Shown here: one piece after another, positions 7,188 through 16,250 of the stretch
Numbering within the stretch: the first letter of the stretch is position 1
Layout: each line of letters begins with the position of its first letter
NCBI RefSeq assembly: GCF_000447795.1
Contig: NZ_AUNI01000011.1
Coordinates: 1 to 64,000 of the forward strand
Reading direction: 5' to 3'
Length of the DNA stretch: 64,000 nucleotides
From: Bacteriovorax sp. Seq25_V
GTDB taxonomy: Bacteria > Bdellovibrionota > Bacteriovoracia > Bacteriovoracales > Bacteriovoracaceae
Notes under the pieces: generated by a model
Seen by the model: the letters and a program-made list of their open reading frames with translations, nothing else
Databases searched by the model: none
What the model was told of the DNA's origin: nothing
Program-made: the position numbers and the translations under genes

Positions 7188-8582
7188 ATGAGCAGGATGC
7201 TAATACAACGCTTTGCTAGAACGAGAACAATTTTAGTTGCCGCTTCAGCGCTTTCAATCTTCAGTGTAGGCCATATGCTTTATGACCTAACAGCTAAATA
7301 TAAAAGAGTAGGGCAAATACAATCTGGTCTACAAATTTGTGGAAGTAGGGCAAATCAATCATACACGGCTTCAGTCATTGGTGATGCAAGTTCAATCTAT
7401 CTCGATAGTAATTTTACAAGCGCAACGGAGGAATGTTTTGCAGAAGCCTCAACTCTAGTTGAAGATTTCAAATCTCTCCCAACTGCAATTGCTAAAAAAA
7501 TGAATACTCTAGTTTCAAATGTACATTGGTTCCATGAATCTCTTCGTTCAACCGGAAATGGTTTCACTGTTAAAGCATCAGATGATGGAAGAAATACGTC
7601 GTCGAAATATTCTGCAGTAGAAAGTGAAATTGGTGCCACTACTGAACTAATTGATTCACATGGAGAACAATTAAATAACTCACTATCAAATCTTAAAGTT
7701 GCTCTATTTTTTTCAGGGTTAGTTCTTTTAGTTTGTGGTGGATGGGAAGCAATTGAGAGACGCAAATTAAAGCAAGCTCAATCTGAAATCGAAGATGAAG
7801 CATTTGCGGAGTTAATTTCGGAAGATCATTCAACTGCAACTAAAGTTGAAGAAATCATCGTTCAAGCTCTTGAGCTAAATGAGATGGTTCACTGTTCTAA
7901 ACTTCTAACAACATACAGACAGAATGTTTTAAAATCATTTGAAAACCTTTCAACATATACGCCAATGAAAGATCTTGTTACTCCAATGGCGATGGTAACA
8001 TCAACAGACGAAGTCGAAACAGAGATCAAGGCAAATCAAGTTTGGGAAGAGTCAGAGGCCGTAGAGGAGAAGGAAGAAGTTTCTTGTGACATCGAGCCGA
8101 TCGCATCTAAAATTGTAGATCATTTATCTAATAAATTAATTGCTGAAGGAATCATGGTCGATATGGACCTTGCTGATTCATTCGTCAATGGTGACGCAGA
8201 AAGTTTAGAGCAAGTTCTTTACTATGTAGTTCTTGATGCTTTAAAAAATACAAACTACGCATCTGATAAAAAAGTAGTGATTAATGGTAAAGGTTTAGGA
8301 AGTGTTTACAACCTTGAAGTAACGTCATGCGGTCAGGGAAGAGAGTCAATCGAAAACACATCAATCGAAATCTCTAAAGAAATTATCGCAGATCTCAACG
8401 GAAGAATGGAAGTTGTAAATTATTACAATGACCAAAAAGAAGTTGCTGGTAGAAAAGTTAGAGTAATCTTAAAAACAGCTCAAAAAGAAAGAGCAATCAT
8501 TACTCCAGCGCAATCAGAAAAAACTCTTGTTCGCCTTGAAAAAGGAACGAAGAGAGAAATTCTCGAAAGACTTAACGCTTAA
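7188..8582 (+). CDS. Two-TM sensor protein with degenerate histidine-kinase-like ATPase domain
   Basis: 464 aa: TM1 about residues 14-33, a periplasmic loop of about 135 aa, TM2 about 171-186, a cytoplasmic helical region with an acidic stretch (VEEKEEVS), and a C-terminal domain (about 310-440) laid out like a GHKL ATPase. That domain has ESLEQVLYYVVLDALKNTNY in the N-box position and SCGQGRESIENTSIEISKEI in the G-box position. The N-box asparagine and DxGxG motif are not recognisable, and no phospho-accepting His motif is seen. It may be a regulatory or dead kinase. AAGGA lies upstream of the ATG. Its TAA is formed at the left inverted repeat of the insertion sequence, so the original C-terminus may have differed. 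Confidence 0.55.
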   Translation: MSRMLIQRFARTRTILVAASALSIFSVGHMLYDLTAKYKRVGQIQSGLQICGSRANQSYTASVIGDASSIYLDSNFTSATEECFAEASTLVEDFKSLPTAIAKKMNTLVSNVHWFHESLRSTGNGFTVKASDDGRNTSSKYSAVESEIGATTELIDSHGEQLNNSLSNLKVALFFSGLVLLVCGGWEAIERRKLKQAQSEIEDEAFAELISEDHSTATKVEEIIVQALELNEMVHCSKLLTTYRQNVLKSFENLSTYTPMKDLVTPMAMVTSTDEVETEIKANQVWEESEAVEEKEEVSCDIEPIASKIVDHLSNKLIAEGIMVDMDLADSFVNGDAESLEQVLYYVVLDALKNTNYASDKKVVINGKGLGSVYNLEVTSCGQGRESIENTSIEISKEIIADLNGRMEVVNYYNDQKEVAGRKVRVILKTAQKERAIITPAQSEKTLVRLEKGTKREILERLNA

Positions 8583-9479
8583 CTGCCCCCGGGCAGTGGT
8601 GTTAGCACTCCCAAATTCTCATTGTGATAACACATATAAATTTCCAGATGTTTCCTCAAGGCATCTGGACATTTCGTCGTCCCCCATGTCTTCTAATTAG
8701 TTTTCCAATTCCATCTCTAAGCATTGCGAAGTTATGATTTAATGTGAAAATTGGATCAAACCTTAATCTCTTGAGCTCCCCTTGACCAGTTGAACATCCT
8801 CGACCACCTATGAATTGCTGATGAGTTGACTGTGGTAAATAAGTTCTAACCACGGAATTATAGACACTATGATCATCAGACTGTACGAGTGCGTTTGGTT
8901 TTACACAGTTTTTGATTTCTCCAAATAAACTTCTCAACTCTCTTAAATGTTCACTCTTGCGCTTCCCATATTTTCGTCGAGACTTTTCAGCAAGCAAGCC
9001 GTTTGCAGGTATCCGTGCAACTCGAAAACCAGTATTGATCGATTCTTTGCGTTTACCACCATCGAAACCGACAAAGGCTTCATCTTAGTATGCTCAATTG
9101 TAATAAGATCATCGAATTGAATATGCTCAACTTGCTTCACACGAAGGTATGCTCGAAAGTTCTTATTCTTTACTGCGCATCTCTTTGCATGATAATCTAG
9201 TTTTCTAGCAACTGTTTTGGGATTGATTCTCAGAACTCGTGCGATTCGATTCATCGACATCTTAGAACAAAGAAGTTCGTAGACCATGCGATTAACTCGT
9301 CTCTTCATCTGTCCTTTTGCTAGAGAAAAAGTGGAGCTTGAGAATCGAGTGCTACAACTTTTGCATTTGTAGCGTTGAATTATTCGAGAGTCATCTCGTC
9401 GTTTGAACGTTCCATCTTTGATAATTGATTCGCGTTTTTGATGATAATTGCAGTTTTGATTAGGGCAGCCGTGTTTCAT
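8579..9479 (-). pseudogene. Transposase pseudogene, IS1-like zinc-ribbon DDE type, two frameshifts
   Basis: The N-terminal zinc ribbon (CPNQNCNYH, then YKCKSCSTRFSS) is followed by a helix-turn-helix region (SMNRIARVLRINPKTVARKL) and a DDE-type core (HIQFDDL, then LVQSDDHSVYN, then GGRGCSTGQGELK and DPIFTLNHNFAMLRD). The reading frame breaks at about 9030 (after RSIL; the next frame resumes GFRVARIPANGLLAEKSRR) and again at about 8689 (after KLIRR; resumes TWGTTKCPDALRKHLEIY). Both breaks look like one lost base. After correction the frame ends TPLPGGS-stop inside the left inverted repeat. A programmed -1 frameshift could explain one break but hardly both. Confidence 0.8.
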
Positions 9480-9609
9480 ACAGCTTCAAATGCAATATAA
9501 GAACAAGTTGATACTTTGTAATTATTGAATATTATTGAGTAGATTTCGGTGCGAATTCAAAAAATGAACTTCACTATTTTAAATCTAACACCAATCCTCG
9601 GGGGCAGTT
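8581..9609. mobile_element. Decayed insertion sequence, about 1.03 kb, with 25-bp imperfect terminal inverted repeats
   Basis: Left end (8581-8605) starts AACTGCCCCCGGGCAG and ends TGGTGTTAG. The right end (9585-9609) read inward starts AACTGCCCCCGAGGAT and ends TGGTGTTAG, so about 20 of 25 positions match. The ends enclose only the broken transposase. If the repeat starts at ACTGCC, a TA dinucleotide flanks both ends, which could be a 2-bp target duplication or chance. No longer duplication is seen. Confidence 0.8.
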
Positions 9610-11230
9610 AGAACATTCTCTTAGACATTTCTTTATAATTAATATTTCCTAGAATTTGATCCTTGATGACATCAAAATTCTCTTGTGAGAAATCACTTTT
9701 GAAGATATTTCTAAAAATCTTCTCATGGCCCTTGCCCTTTGAGTAACAGAAAGCAAAGAGGTGATCTCCAAAGATATGGCCTACAATTCTTGCTAGAGTA
9801 TAGATATCCTTGAGTCTCAACCCTTTTAATAATTCCTTATCGATTTCTTTATTTCCAAGAATACCGAGGGCGATTTTATAGAGTCTTTTCTTTGAATCTT
9901 TCGTCTTCTTTGATCTTATAAGCTTTTTGTAGTCGAGGTAGAGGTCACACTTGCGGTAGGGATTTATAAGCTTTGATGAGAAGTAGGCGATTGTACATTG
10001 CTTAATGAAGAATCGTAGAATGTTGGGGCGGTTCGTCTTTTGAAGTATTGTAGGGTAGACGTCAAATTTATTCTTTTCTTGAACTTTATGAAAGATATGA
10101 GTTCCCGCTAGGTATGAAATTCTATTTATTGAATAATTTGGACAGAAGAAGCGATCACTTGTTGGAAGCTTGAAGCTTCTGCCGCGGGTAATGAGGTCGT
10201 AGTAAAAATTTCTAAGAACGAGTGGTTTTATTTTATTAATTTCTTTTCTAACATAATCAAGTTTGATGTGATCATAGAGGTGAAAGTCTTCGATATCGGA
10301 AGAGAGTTCAAGACTCAAGGTTTTAACGACTTCGTCACAGATGAAAGCAAAGTTTTCGGGAACGTTATCGGAGAAATTTATCGCGCCAGTTTCGATAATA
10401 TATTCGTGAATATCAAAATCTGGATCCTCACTTAAGTGTTCGTACCAGTAGATCTGACTTTCGTACTTAAGCCAGGGAGAAGATGTGATGAGGACATATT
10501 CTCTCTTTGAGAATTTTACAACTTTATCATTGATGGCTTTTTTATCTTTGTTAAGTTTCCAGTAAACATCATCAAGGTTTTGATTGATGATGGTATGGAT
10601 AATGTCTTTTTTTGTCATTTCCATGACTTTCTTTGGAAGTTTGTCTGGAACAATATGGTATTCGCCGAAAAGTACGAGGATTTTTCGCTCAGGGTTTTCT
10701 TTATAAGATTTGGCTATTACTTTCGAAGCTTGATGATCTCGAGACTTGAGGGAGCCATTAGTATTAAGAGCGAGAATTGGGATGTCTTCTTTTTTCGCGA
10801 TCTCAAAGAAACGACGGTAGTATGTCCAAGGAAAGCGCCACGATTCTTTATAGTTAATACTTTCTAAAAACTCGAGTTCTGTAATATGGTTGGAAAGAAA
10901 ATAGTCTATATATTCTTGATGTTTGACATGTACAAACTCAAGGGCAATAACAAAGTCGTGTCTCTTGGATGTTAGGATGCGAATGAGTCTTTCTAGATTT
11001 CGCGTACTCTGATCAAAGGTGTGAAAATCCCCAAGGTAAATTATGTCTGACTGTTCAATTGCTTCAGTCAGTTCTCTAATAGAGGAATCTGAAAATTTCC
11101 GGTTGGCAAACTTCTGTTGATCTTTTTGATAGGCCAAGAGCTGTGCTGATGGCTTTCCTTCTAAGGATTGGGCCTTAGACTTGAGATAGTTGAATATGCT
11201 TAGATGAACATTTTCTAATGAGTTTTTCAT
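9608..11230 (-). CDS. ChaN-domain (Tiki/haem-binding-like) protein, 540 aa
   Basis: Residues about 45-270 match the ChaN/Tiki fold: IIYLGDFHTFDQS (family GExHD/N), FVIALEFVHVKHQEYIDYFL, WTYYRRFFEIAKKEDIPILALN, and ILVLFGEYHI. ChaN proteins are lipoproteins that bind haem. This one lacks a signal peptide or lipobox and carries about 270 further residues of unknown, basic, helical sequence, so a cytoplasmic role is possible. The TAA stop lies in the right inverted repeat of the insertion sequence, so the last residues may be a product of the insertion. A 23-bp gap separates it from the upstream 949-aa gene; the two are probably co-transcribed. Confidence 0.65.
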   Translation of the reverse strand: MKNSLENVHLSIFNYLKSKAQSLEGKPSAQLLAYQKDQQKFANRKFSDSSIRELTEAIEQSDIIYLGDFHTFDQSTRNLERLIRILTSKRHDFVIALEFVHVKHQEYIDYFLSNHITELEFLESINYKESWRFPWTYYRRFFEIAKKEDIPILALNTNGSLKSRDHQASKVIAKSYKENPERKILVLFGEYHIVPDKLPKKVMEMTKKDIIHTIINQNLDDVYWKLNKDKKAINDKVVKFSKREYVLITSSPWLKYESQIYWYEHLSEDPDFDIHEYIIETGAINFSDNVPENFAFICDEVVKTLSLELSSDIEDFHLYDHIKLDYVRKEINKIKPLVLRNFYYDLITRGRSFKLPTSDRFFCPNYSINRISYLAGTHIFHKVQEKNKFDVYPTILQKTNRPNILRFFIKQCTIAYFSSKLINPYRKCDLYLDYKKLIRSKKTKDSKKRLYKIALGILGNKEIDKELLKGLRLKDIYTLARIVGHIFGDHLFAFCYSKGKGHEKIFRNIFKSDFSQENFDVIKDQILGNINYKEMSKRMF

Positions 11231-11253
11231 AACTTAACTAAATGTTAGCACAA

Positions 11254-14103
11254 TTAGTTAAAGATTTGTCCAATTAAAATATTGTTTAGAGATTGTTGAG
11301 TGTTCTTGTAGATTACTTCAATTCCCTTACCAACTTCAGAATGCTTTTCTAAGATTCTTCTGATGTCATTAAGTTTTGGAATTTCTAATCCTTGAAGAAT
11401 TGCTGAAAGTGGAGTTCCTGCGGCACTTGAAAGGATGAAGCTTACAAAGTGTAAAATTTCATACTCGCCGTGGATTACTAAAAGTTCATTTTGTTCTGCG
11501 AAGATTCTAAGTACGTCACCATTTTCAGCTTTTTCAAGTTGAGTGTGAGTAATTCTAGAGTGGATGTCACTTCTTTGTTTTAACTTTGTTTCGAGGTAAA
11601 GGTCTTCGTGCCCAGGGTAGATTGGGTATGTCGGAAGCTTGACCAGGTCATTTACCATGAAAGGGTTTTCATAGTTGATCTTCTTTGAACCTGTGTCATT
11701 TGAGCTTACTTCATTTAAAGTTTCTTCAAGCTGATACTTAAAGTGAGAAAGAATACAGCTAGTATGCCAAGGGTAATTTAGAGCAAGTGTATTAATTGAT
11801 TTAAGTGCACTGTTAAAAAGTTCGCTTAGCTCCATTGGATGACAAGACTTCAGTCTTTCCTTATCGAAGCTGAAGACATCAAGTACTTGATGGTGCTGAG
11901 CAGGAACAGTGTCTGTGTTAAGCATAAACTTAGGTACAAGCATTGCTTTTAGCTTAGACTTGGTTTTCTTGAGTCCACCGTTGAAAGTAAGTTGAATAAC
12001 TTGTTTACCAACTGTCGTTTCAAAGTACTCTCTAAAGAGGTTAATGTTAAGACTTAGTACTTTTGGTGTTAGGCCAAAGTATTGGTAGTATGCATGACCA
12101 TATTCTTCAGACTTAACTTTATAAAGATCTGAAGTCGTCAGCTCTAATGAGATCTCGTTCTCATTCGTATAATTAACAATCAGAAGGTACGGGTAGAGTT
12201 GTTCTCTTCTTACTGAAAGTCCTAGTAGATCTGAAGTGAAGTTTTCTGCGCGGCCAGTGATTTGATCAACCATAAAAAACTGATCAAGAGGCACACAAGT
12301 ACGAGTTAGGTTTTTGAAGTAACTTGGGTGCGTGATATTATTTGACTCACTAGAATTACTTAAAAGCTTTCCATTTAAGATTGCATCTTGGTGGAAGTCA
12401 AAAACTAATCCTGGCTCTGGTTCGTTTTGATAGAGAGGAGAGTTAATTGTTTCCTTGCTCGTAATAAACTTTAAGAATTCTTGTCTTAAAAGTTCAAATT
12501 TCGAAAAGTGCATTAGTTGGCCTGCAAAGTTGAGGCTTAGGCACTGCTCTTTTTGCATCTTTGGTGCAGACGTATTGAAGAGATCTAATTTATTAGAATA
12601 AACTCTTTTGCTAAAAATATAGAGGTGTTTAGTGATTTCACCTTTTCCTTTTAGGTCTTCGAAATTGATTGAAGCATGGAGTTTATATCTCTTTAGTAAG
12701 CCTTCTACTTTTTCAGAGTGACTTGGTACAAATAGCTTCTGATTTGAGAAGACAAACAAGTAACCATTATTTGCTAGCTTCTCACAATTTGATTGTATTG
12801 AAGTCAGAAGATAGTGGTGCGGGTTTGTTTTTGGCATTGTTGCGAGATTTAAAACAATTCTATCGTAAATGCTACTTTCGTGTGTTTCGTTTGTATTAAA
12901 AAACGCCATTTGGCCATCAGAGTCTACTTGCGACTTTGAGTTCTTCTGTTTGAATAACTGGCAAATAAGAGTTACTGGGTCATGGCTTTGGTTCTTTGCC
13001 ATGTTAACTAGGAAAGTAAGAAGTTGTAGCTCCTGACATACTTTCAGGTATGATCCTGTAAGGAAGCCTTTTCCATTAAATTCTGGGCAGATTACTTCGT
13101 TCCACTTCTCTCCAATATTATTTTCCTGCGCTAGCCAGTGAGAAAGTGCGAAAGAGTAGAGGTGGTCACCAGAGAAAAGAGTGTTGAGACACTTTGGCCC
13201 TCCACCTAGATTGTAGTAACCACTATGTCCTTCTAACCATTCTGTTAAAAAGATAAGAAGATCGTTAACAAATAATCCAAAATTTCTATTACTAATCGAA
13301 TGAGAGAATAGTTCAGAGTCTGTGATTTCTAGTTCGTAATCAAGAGGAACTTCGTGGTTACAGATTTTTAAGAATTCAACAGAGCCAAGATTAGTTAGAG
13401 TTATAGAAAGCTCCTCTATAACAGAGCTCATTTCAATTGATGGTCTAAACCAGCTAAACTCATTCGTTCTAAGAGAGTCACAGATAAGCTCTGTAGAACT
13501 TGCTTTCTTGAAGATTTTGCTGATTGAATAGTCTGGGTTTAATAACTCACTACTTGTTAAAGACTTAGTTAATTGTCTTGAAATTAACGAAAGAAACTTA
13601 AGCTTCAAGAGATAGATATTTACTGCTCTAAGGGAGTAGTGAGAGATAAACTTTGCAATATCTGAAGCATATGGAGAGTGCTCGTTTGTGAAGTTTATCC
13701 AGAACTGATTATAGTCGCTAATTTCACTAATATTGATATTTTTACTTTCAGCGAAATTTAAAAATTCATTATAAACAGTTAGTTTTAGTGTTTTATTACG
13801 AGTACTAAAGGTCTTTGCAATTTTGATTGCTTCTTCAAAAAGTAGTTTGATTGTCTTTTTGAGTTTTATTCCGTCTTTTGTTGGAAGGCTTTCACCCTTC
13901 CATTGTGGGATAACGTAGTTACCAATTGAAAAGTGATTGCTTTGATTTAGTGGTGACTCAGACGTAGATATAGCGTTCGCACCAGCAATATGCGCTGGTG
14001 AGATATCTCCAGTAACTATCTCACTTTTTCCTTGAGATGCACTGAGATTCTGGGTCGACGATGAAGTCAACCAATTAACGGCCATGAAAGGACGTTTATT
14101 CAC
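11254..14103 (-). CDS. Large protein resembling an eroded N6-adenine DNA methylase with specificity-like C-terminus
   Basis: 949 aa, mostly helical N-terminus (1-330). Residues 337-348 (VICPEFNGKGFL) sit where HsdM/type IIG methylases have the SAM motif I, DPxCGxGxFL; the Asp and first Gly are replaced. Residues 413-423 (YDRIVLNLATM) sit where motif IV (DxxxxNPPF) belongs; NPPF has become NLAT. The following stretch YLLTSIQSNCEKLANNGYLF, then KLFVPS, fits the conserved part after motif IV (LLKPGGR, then PDGVLF). The last 70 residues (ILSSAAGTPLSAILQGLEIPKL) resemble HsdS half-repeats. This is inference from pattern. The protein is unlikely to methylate DNA. No restriction gene is adjacent. 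Confidence 0.5.
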   Translation of the reverse strand: MNKRPFMAVNWLTSSSTQNLSASQGKSEIVTGDISPAHIAGANAISTSESPLNQSNHFSIGNYVIPQWKGESLPTKDGIKLKKTIKLLFEEAIKIAKTFSTRNKTLKLTVYNEFLNFAESKNINISEISDYNQFWINFTNEHSPYASDIAKFISHYSLRAVNIYLLKLKFLSLISRQLTKSLTSSELLNPDYSISKIFKKASSTELICDSLRTNEFSWFRPSIEMSSVIEELSITLTNLGSVEFLKICNHEVPLDYELEITDSELFSHSISNRNFGLFVNDLLIFLTEWLEGHSGYYNLGGGPKCLNTLFSGDHLYSFALSHWLAQENNIGEKWNEVICPEFNGKGFLTGSYLKVCQELQLLTFLVNMAKNQSHDPVTLICQLFKQKNSKSQVDSDGQMAFFNTNETHESSIYDRIVLNLATMPKTNPHHYLLTSIQSNCEKLANNGYLFVFSNQKLFVPSHSEKVEGLLKRYKLHASINFEDLKGKGEITKHLYIFSKRVYSNKLDLFNTSAPKMQKEQCLSLNFAGQLMHFSKFELLRQEFLKFITSKETINSPLYQNEPEPGLVFDFHQDAILNGKLLSNSSESNNITHPSYFKNLTRTCVPLDQFFMVDQITGRAENFTSDLLGLSVRREQLYPYLLIVNYTNENEISLELTTSDLYKVKSEEYGHAYYQYFGLTPKVLSLNINLFREYFETTVGKQVIQLTFNGGLKKTKSKLKAMLVPKFMLNTDTVPAQHHQVLDVFSFDKERLKSCHPMELSELFNSALKSINTLALNYPWHTSCILSHFKYQLEETLNEVSSNDTGSKKINYENPFMVNDLVKLPTYPIYPGHEDLYLETKLKQRSDIHSRITHTQLEKAENGDVLRIFAEQNELLVIHGEYEILHFVSFILSSAAGTPLSAILQGLEIPKLNDIRRILEKHSEVGKGIEVIYKNTQQSLNNILIGQIFN

Positions 14104-14335
14104 TATATATTCCCCAATAATTTCGTGTTTTTACGTGTCTTTTGTCTGTATCGATTTCGAGGCTATTTTATAGCCTAAGGTCTACAATTTGTCATGGAAA
14201 TTTTATGGAGAAATTATTCTAAGTGACTGAATTCATGATGATTTTATTTCTTAAAGATTCTGTCATTTATGACGACAAGCATTGTGATATGATTGTATAC
14301 GTTGTTTTACAATATAAATTATTTTGGAGCACAGC

Positions 14336-15109
14336 ATGGAAGATAAACAATTAGAAGAAGCTTTAGCAGAAACAGTAGAAAAAAGTTTTAATGATTCAGA
14401 ACTTGAAGACATTATGAACGAAATTGAAAACCTTGAAAAAGAATTTTCAGATGATTCTATTTCTACAGAGGCACAGTTGTCGCTTGAGAAAGCTAAAGAT
14501 AATGATCTTCAAAGAGTAATCGATGCAGAAGTTGAAAGTATTTCAAATGCTTTTGATGAAATAACAGCTCCGGAAGAAGTGGAAGTGGTTGCTGAGTCAG
14601 CATCTGAAGATGAATTCAATGATGAAGATTTTGCTTCAATGGTTGATGAAACGGAAGAAATGACTGCTGCTGCAACAGAAACTGAAACACAAGATGATGT
14701 AATGGATACAATTATGGCAGAAGTTGAAGCGAGTGATGAAGCTGTTGCTGAAACTTTTGCTGAATCTAATGAAGATCCTTTTTTGGGAGAAGATATGGCC
14801 GATATCGAAGCTCATATGGAGGAAGCAAGTAATGTTGTTTCTCTTACATCAGCTCCATCGAAAGCAACTTCTTCAAAAACAAGTTCAGCAATTGACTTTA
14901 ATGCGTCAGGAAATATGGATCTAAGTATCAACTTTAATATTGCAGGGCAAACAGCGCACCTTAGAGTTGAAGATGGTGGGTTAAAAGTATTTCTCAAAGG
15001 TGTAGAATTAACTATTGATGAAACTAGTGGATGTAGTGTAAAAATGGCCGGCGGAGTACAATTCTCTGTGCCATTAACAGAAACTAAAGCGGCAAAGAAA
15101 ACAGCTTAA
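14336..15109 (+). CDS. Acidic 257-aa protein with small conserved-looking C-terminal domain, function unknown
   Basis: The ATG at 14336 follows TTGGAG by 6 nt and is preferred to the in-frame TTG at 14324. The first 165 residues are very acidic (repeats of E, D, A, S; for example EAEVESISNAFDE) and probably disordered or coiled coil. Residues about 190-248 look like a beta-rich domain (NMDLSINFNIAGQTAHLRV, then LKVFLKGVELTI, then VKMAGGVQFSVPL), and the C-terminus is basic (KAAKKTA). It lies 13 nt upstream of rsmD and is probably in the same transcript. No family is recognised. Confidence 0.7.
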   Translation: MEDKQLEEALAETVEKSFNDSELEDIMNEIENLEKEFSDDSISTEAQLSLEKAKDNDLQRVIDAEVESISNAFDEITAPEEVEVVAESASEDEFNDEDFASMVDETEEMTAAATETETQDDVMDTIMAEVEASDEAVAETFAESNEDPFLGEDMADIEAHMEEASNVVSLTSAPSKATSSKTSSAIDFNASGNMDLSINFNIAGQTAHLRVEDGGLKVFLKGVELTIDETSGCSVKMAGGVQFSVPLTETKAAKKTA

Positions 15110-15122
15110 AAAGATTTTTATA

Positions 15123-15695
15123 ATGAGTGTAAATATTCTCGGTGGGCATGCTAAAGGGCATGCCCTTTTTGTTCCTAAAGGTGATGCAACAAGACCGACA
15201 ACGGTCATGCTTCGAAGAAAGTTTTTTGATTCCTATCAAAACTGTGAGGATATGACTTTTATCGATGTCTTTGCTGGTACGGGGGCGATGGCCTTCGAGG
15301 CCCTATCGAGAGGGGCAGATAGAGCAGTTCTTTGTGAACTTAATAAGTCTTCCTATCAAGTGCTAATAAAAAATATTCAATCAATCAAAAAAATGATGCC
15401 TGATGCATCTATTGAGTCTCAACAAATTGATGCTAAAAAATACTTGGCATATCTTGCCAAGACGAAGCAGCATTATGATGAAGATACTCATATCTTTATT
15501 GATCCCCCTTATGAATTGAAAGCTAATTACCTCGAGTGCTTAAAGACTTTATTTGATTCTGAGTTCCCTGGTTATGTGTGGGTTGAGTCCGACCGTCAAA
15601 AAGGGATAAAAATTGAAGAGATTGAGGAAGCGGGATACACTGTAAAAAAGACTTTTAAGCAGGGAACTACTTTTATCTGTCTTGTCGTAAAATAA
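15123..15695 (+). CDS. rsmD: 16S rRNA (guanine966-N2)-methyltransferase RsmD
   Basis: 190 aa, the normal length. It has the N-terminal GGHAKGHAL (family GGxxxGrxL), TRPTTVMLRRKFFD, SAM motif DVFAGTGAMAFEALSRGA and catalytic motif IFIDPPY. It methylates G966 of 16S rRNA. The rsmD-coaD order seen here is common across bacteria and supports both calls. Confidence 0.92.
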   Translation: MSVNILGGHAKGHALFVPKGDATRPTTVMLRRKFFDSYQNCEDMTFIDVFAGTGAMAFEALSRGADRAVLCELNKSSYQVLIKNIQSIKKMMPDASIESQQIDAKKYLAYLAKTKQHYDEDTHIFIDPPYELKANYLECLKTLFDSEFPGYVWVESDRQKGIKIEEIEEAGYTVKKTFKQGTTFICLVVK

Positions 15696-15706
15696 TCTTA
15701 TGCCTA

Positions 15707-15733
15707 TTTAACTTCATTTAAATTTAAGTTAAA
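15707..15733. promoter_or_regulatory. AT-rich inverted repeat between rsmD and coaD
   Basis: TTTAACTT and AAGTTAAA, 8-bp perfect arms separated by 11 nt, about 30 nt before coaD. It could be an operator or a weak terminator. AT-rich sequence makes chance plausible. Confidence 0.3.
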
Positions 15734-15764
15734 ATATTTCCATAACCCTTGAAATAGGATTTTT

Positions 15765-16250
15765 ATGAAAAAAGCATTATATGCTGGTACATTCGACCCA
15801 TTTACAAATGGTCACCAAGATATCTTACTCAGATCTCTTTCAATCTTTGACGAAGTTACAGTTCTTGTTGCTAATAATCGCGCAAAGACTCCTCTTTTTT
15901 CTGCAGAAGATAGAGTTGAGATGATTAAACAGTGTTATGTAAATGAACCAAAAATTAAGGTCGCCGCGTGGGAAGGACTTGTTGTTGATTACGCGAAGAA
16001 AAATGGTATTGAGACCATTATTAGAGGGCTGAGACCAACAGGGGACTTTGAGGCTGAATTTCAAATGGCATCGATGAATCGTCGTCTTTATCACGATATT
16101 GAAACTGTTTTTCTTGTGACTGAGGGAGAGAACTACTATGTGTCGAGTTCTCTTGTAAAAGAAATTTTTAAACACGGAAGGGACGTTAAAGAATTTCTTC
16201 CTGAAAAAATACATGATTGGCTAATAAAAAACGGAAAGGAATCTCTATGA
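15765..16250 (+). CDS. coaD: Phosphopantetheine adenylyltransferase CoaD
   Basis: 161 aa. It has GTFDPFTNGHQDI (nucleotidyltransferase HxGH region), IIRGLRPTGDFEAEFQMASMN and YYVSSSLVKEI (ISSTKIR position). It adenylylates 4'-phosphopantetheine, the penultimate step of coenzyme A synthesis. GATAGGA-type ribosome site precedes the ATG. The TGA stop shares ATGA with the next gene. Confidence 0.95.
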   Translation: MKKALYAGTFDPFTNGHQDILLRSLSIFDEVTVLVANNRAKTPLFSAEDRVEMIKQCYVNEPKIKVAAWEGLVVDYAKKNGIETIIRGLRPTGDFEAEFQMASMNRRLYHDIETVFLVTEGENYYVSSSLVKEIFKHGRDVKEFLPEKIHDWLIKNGKESL

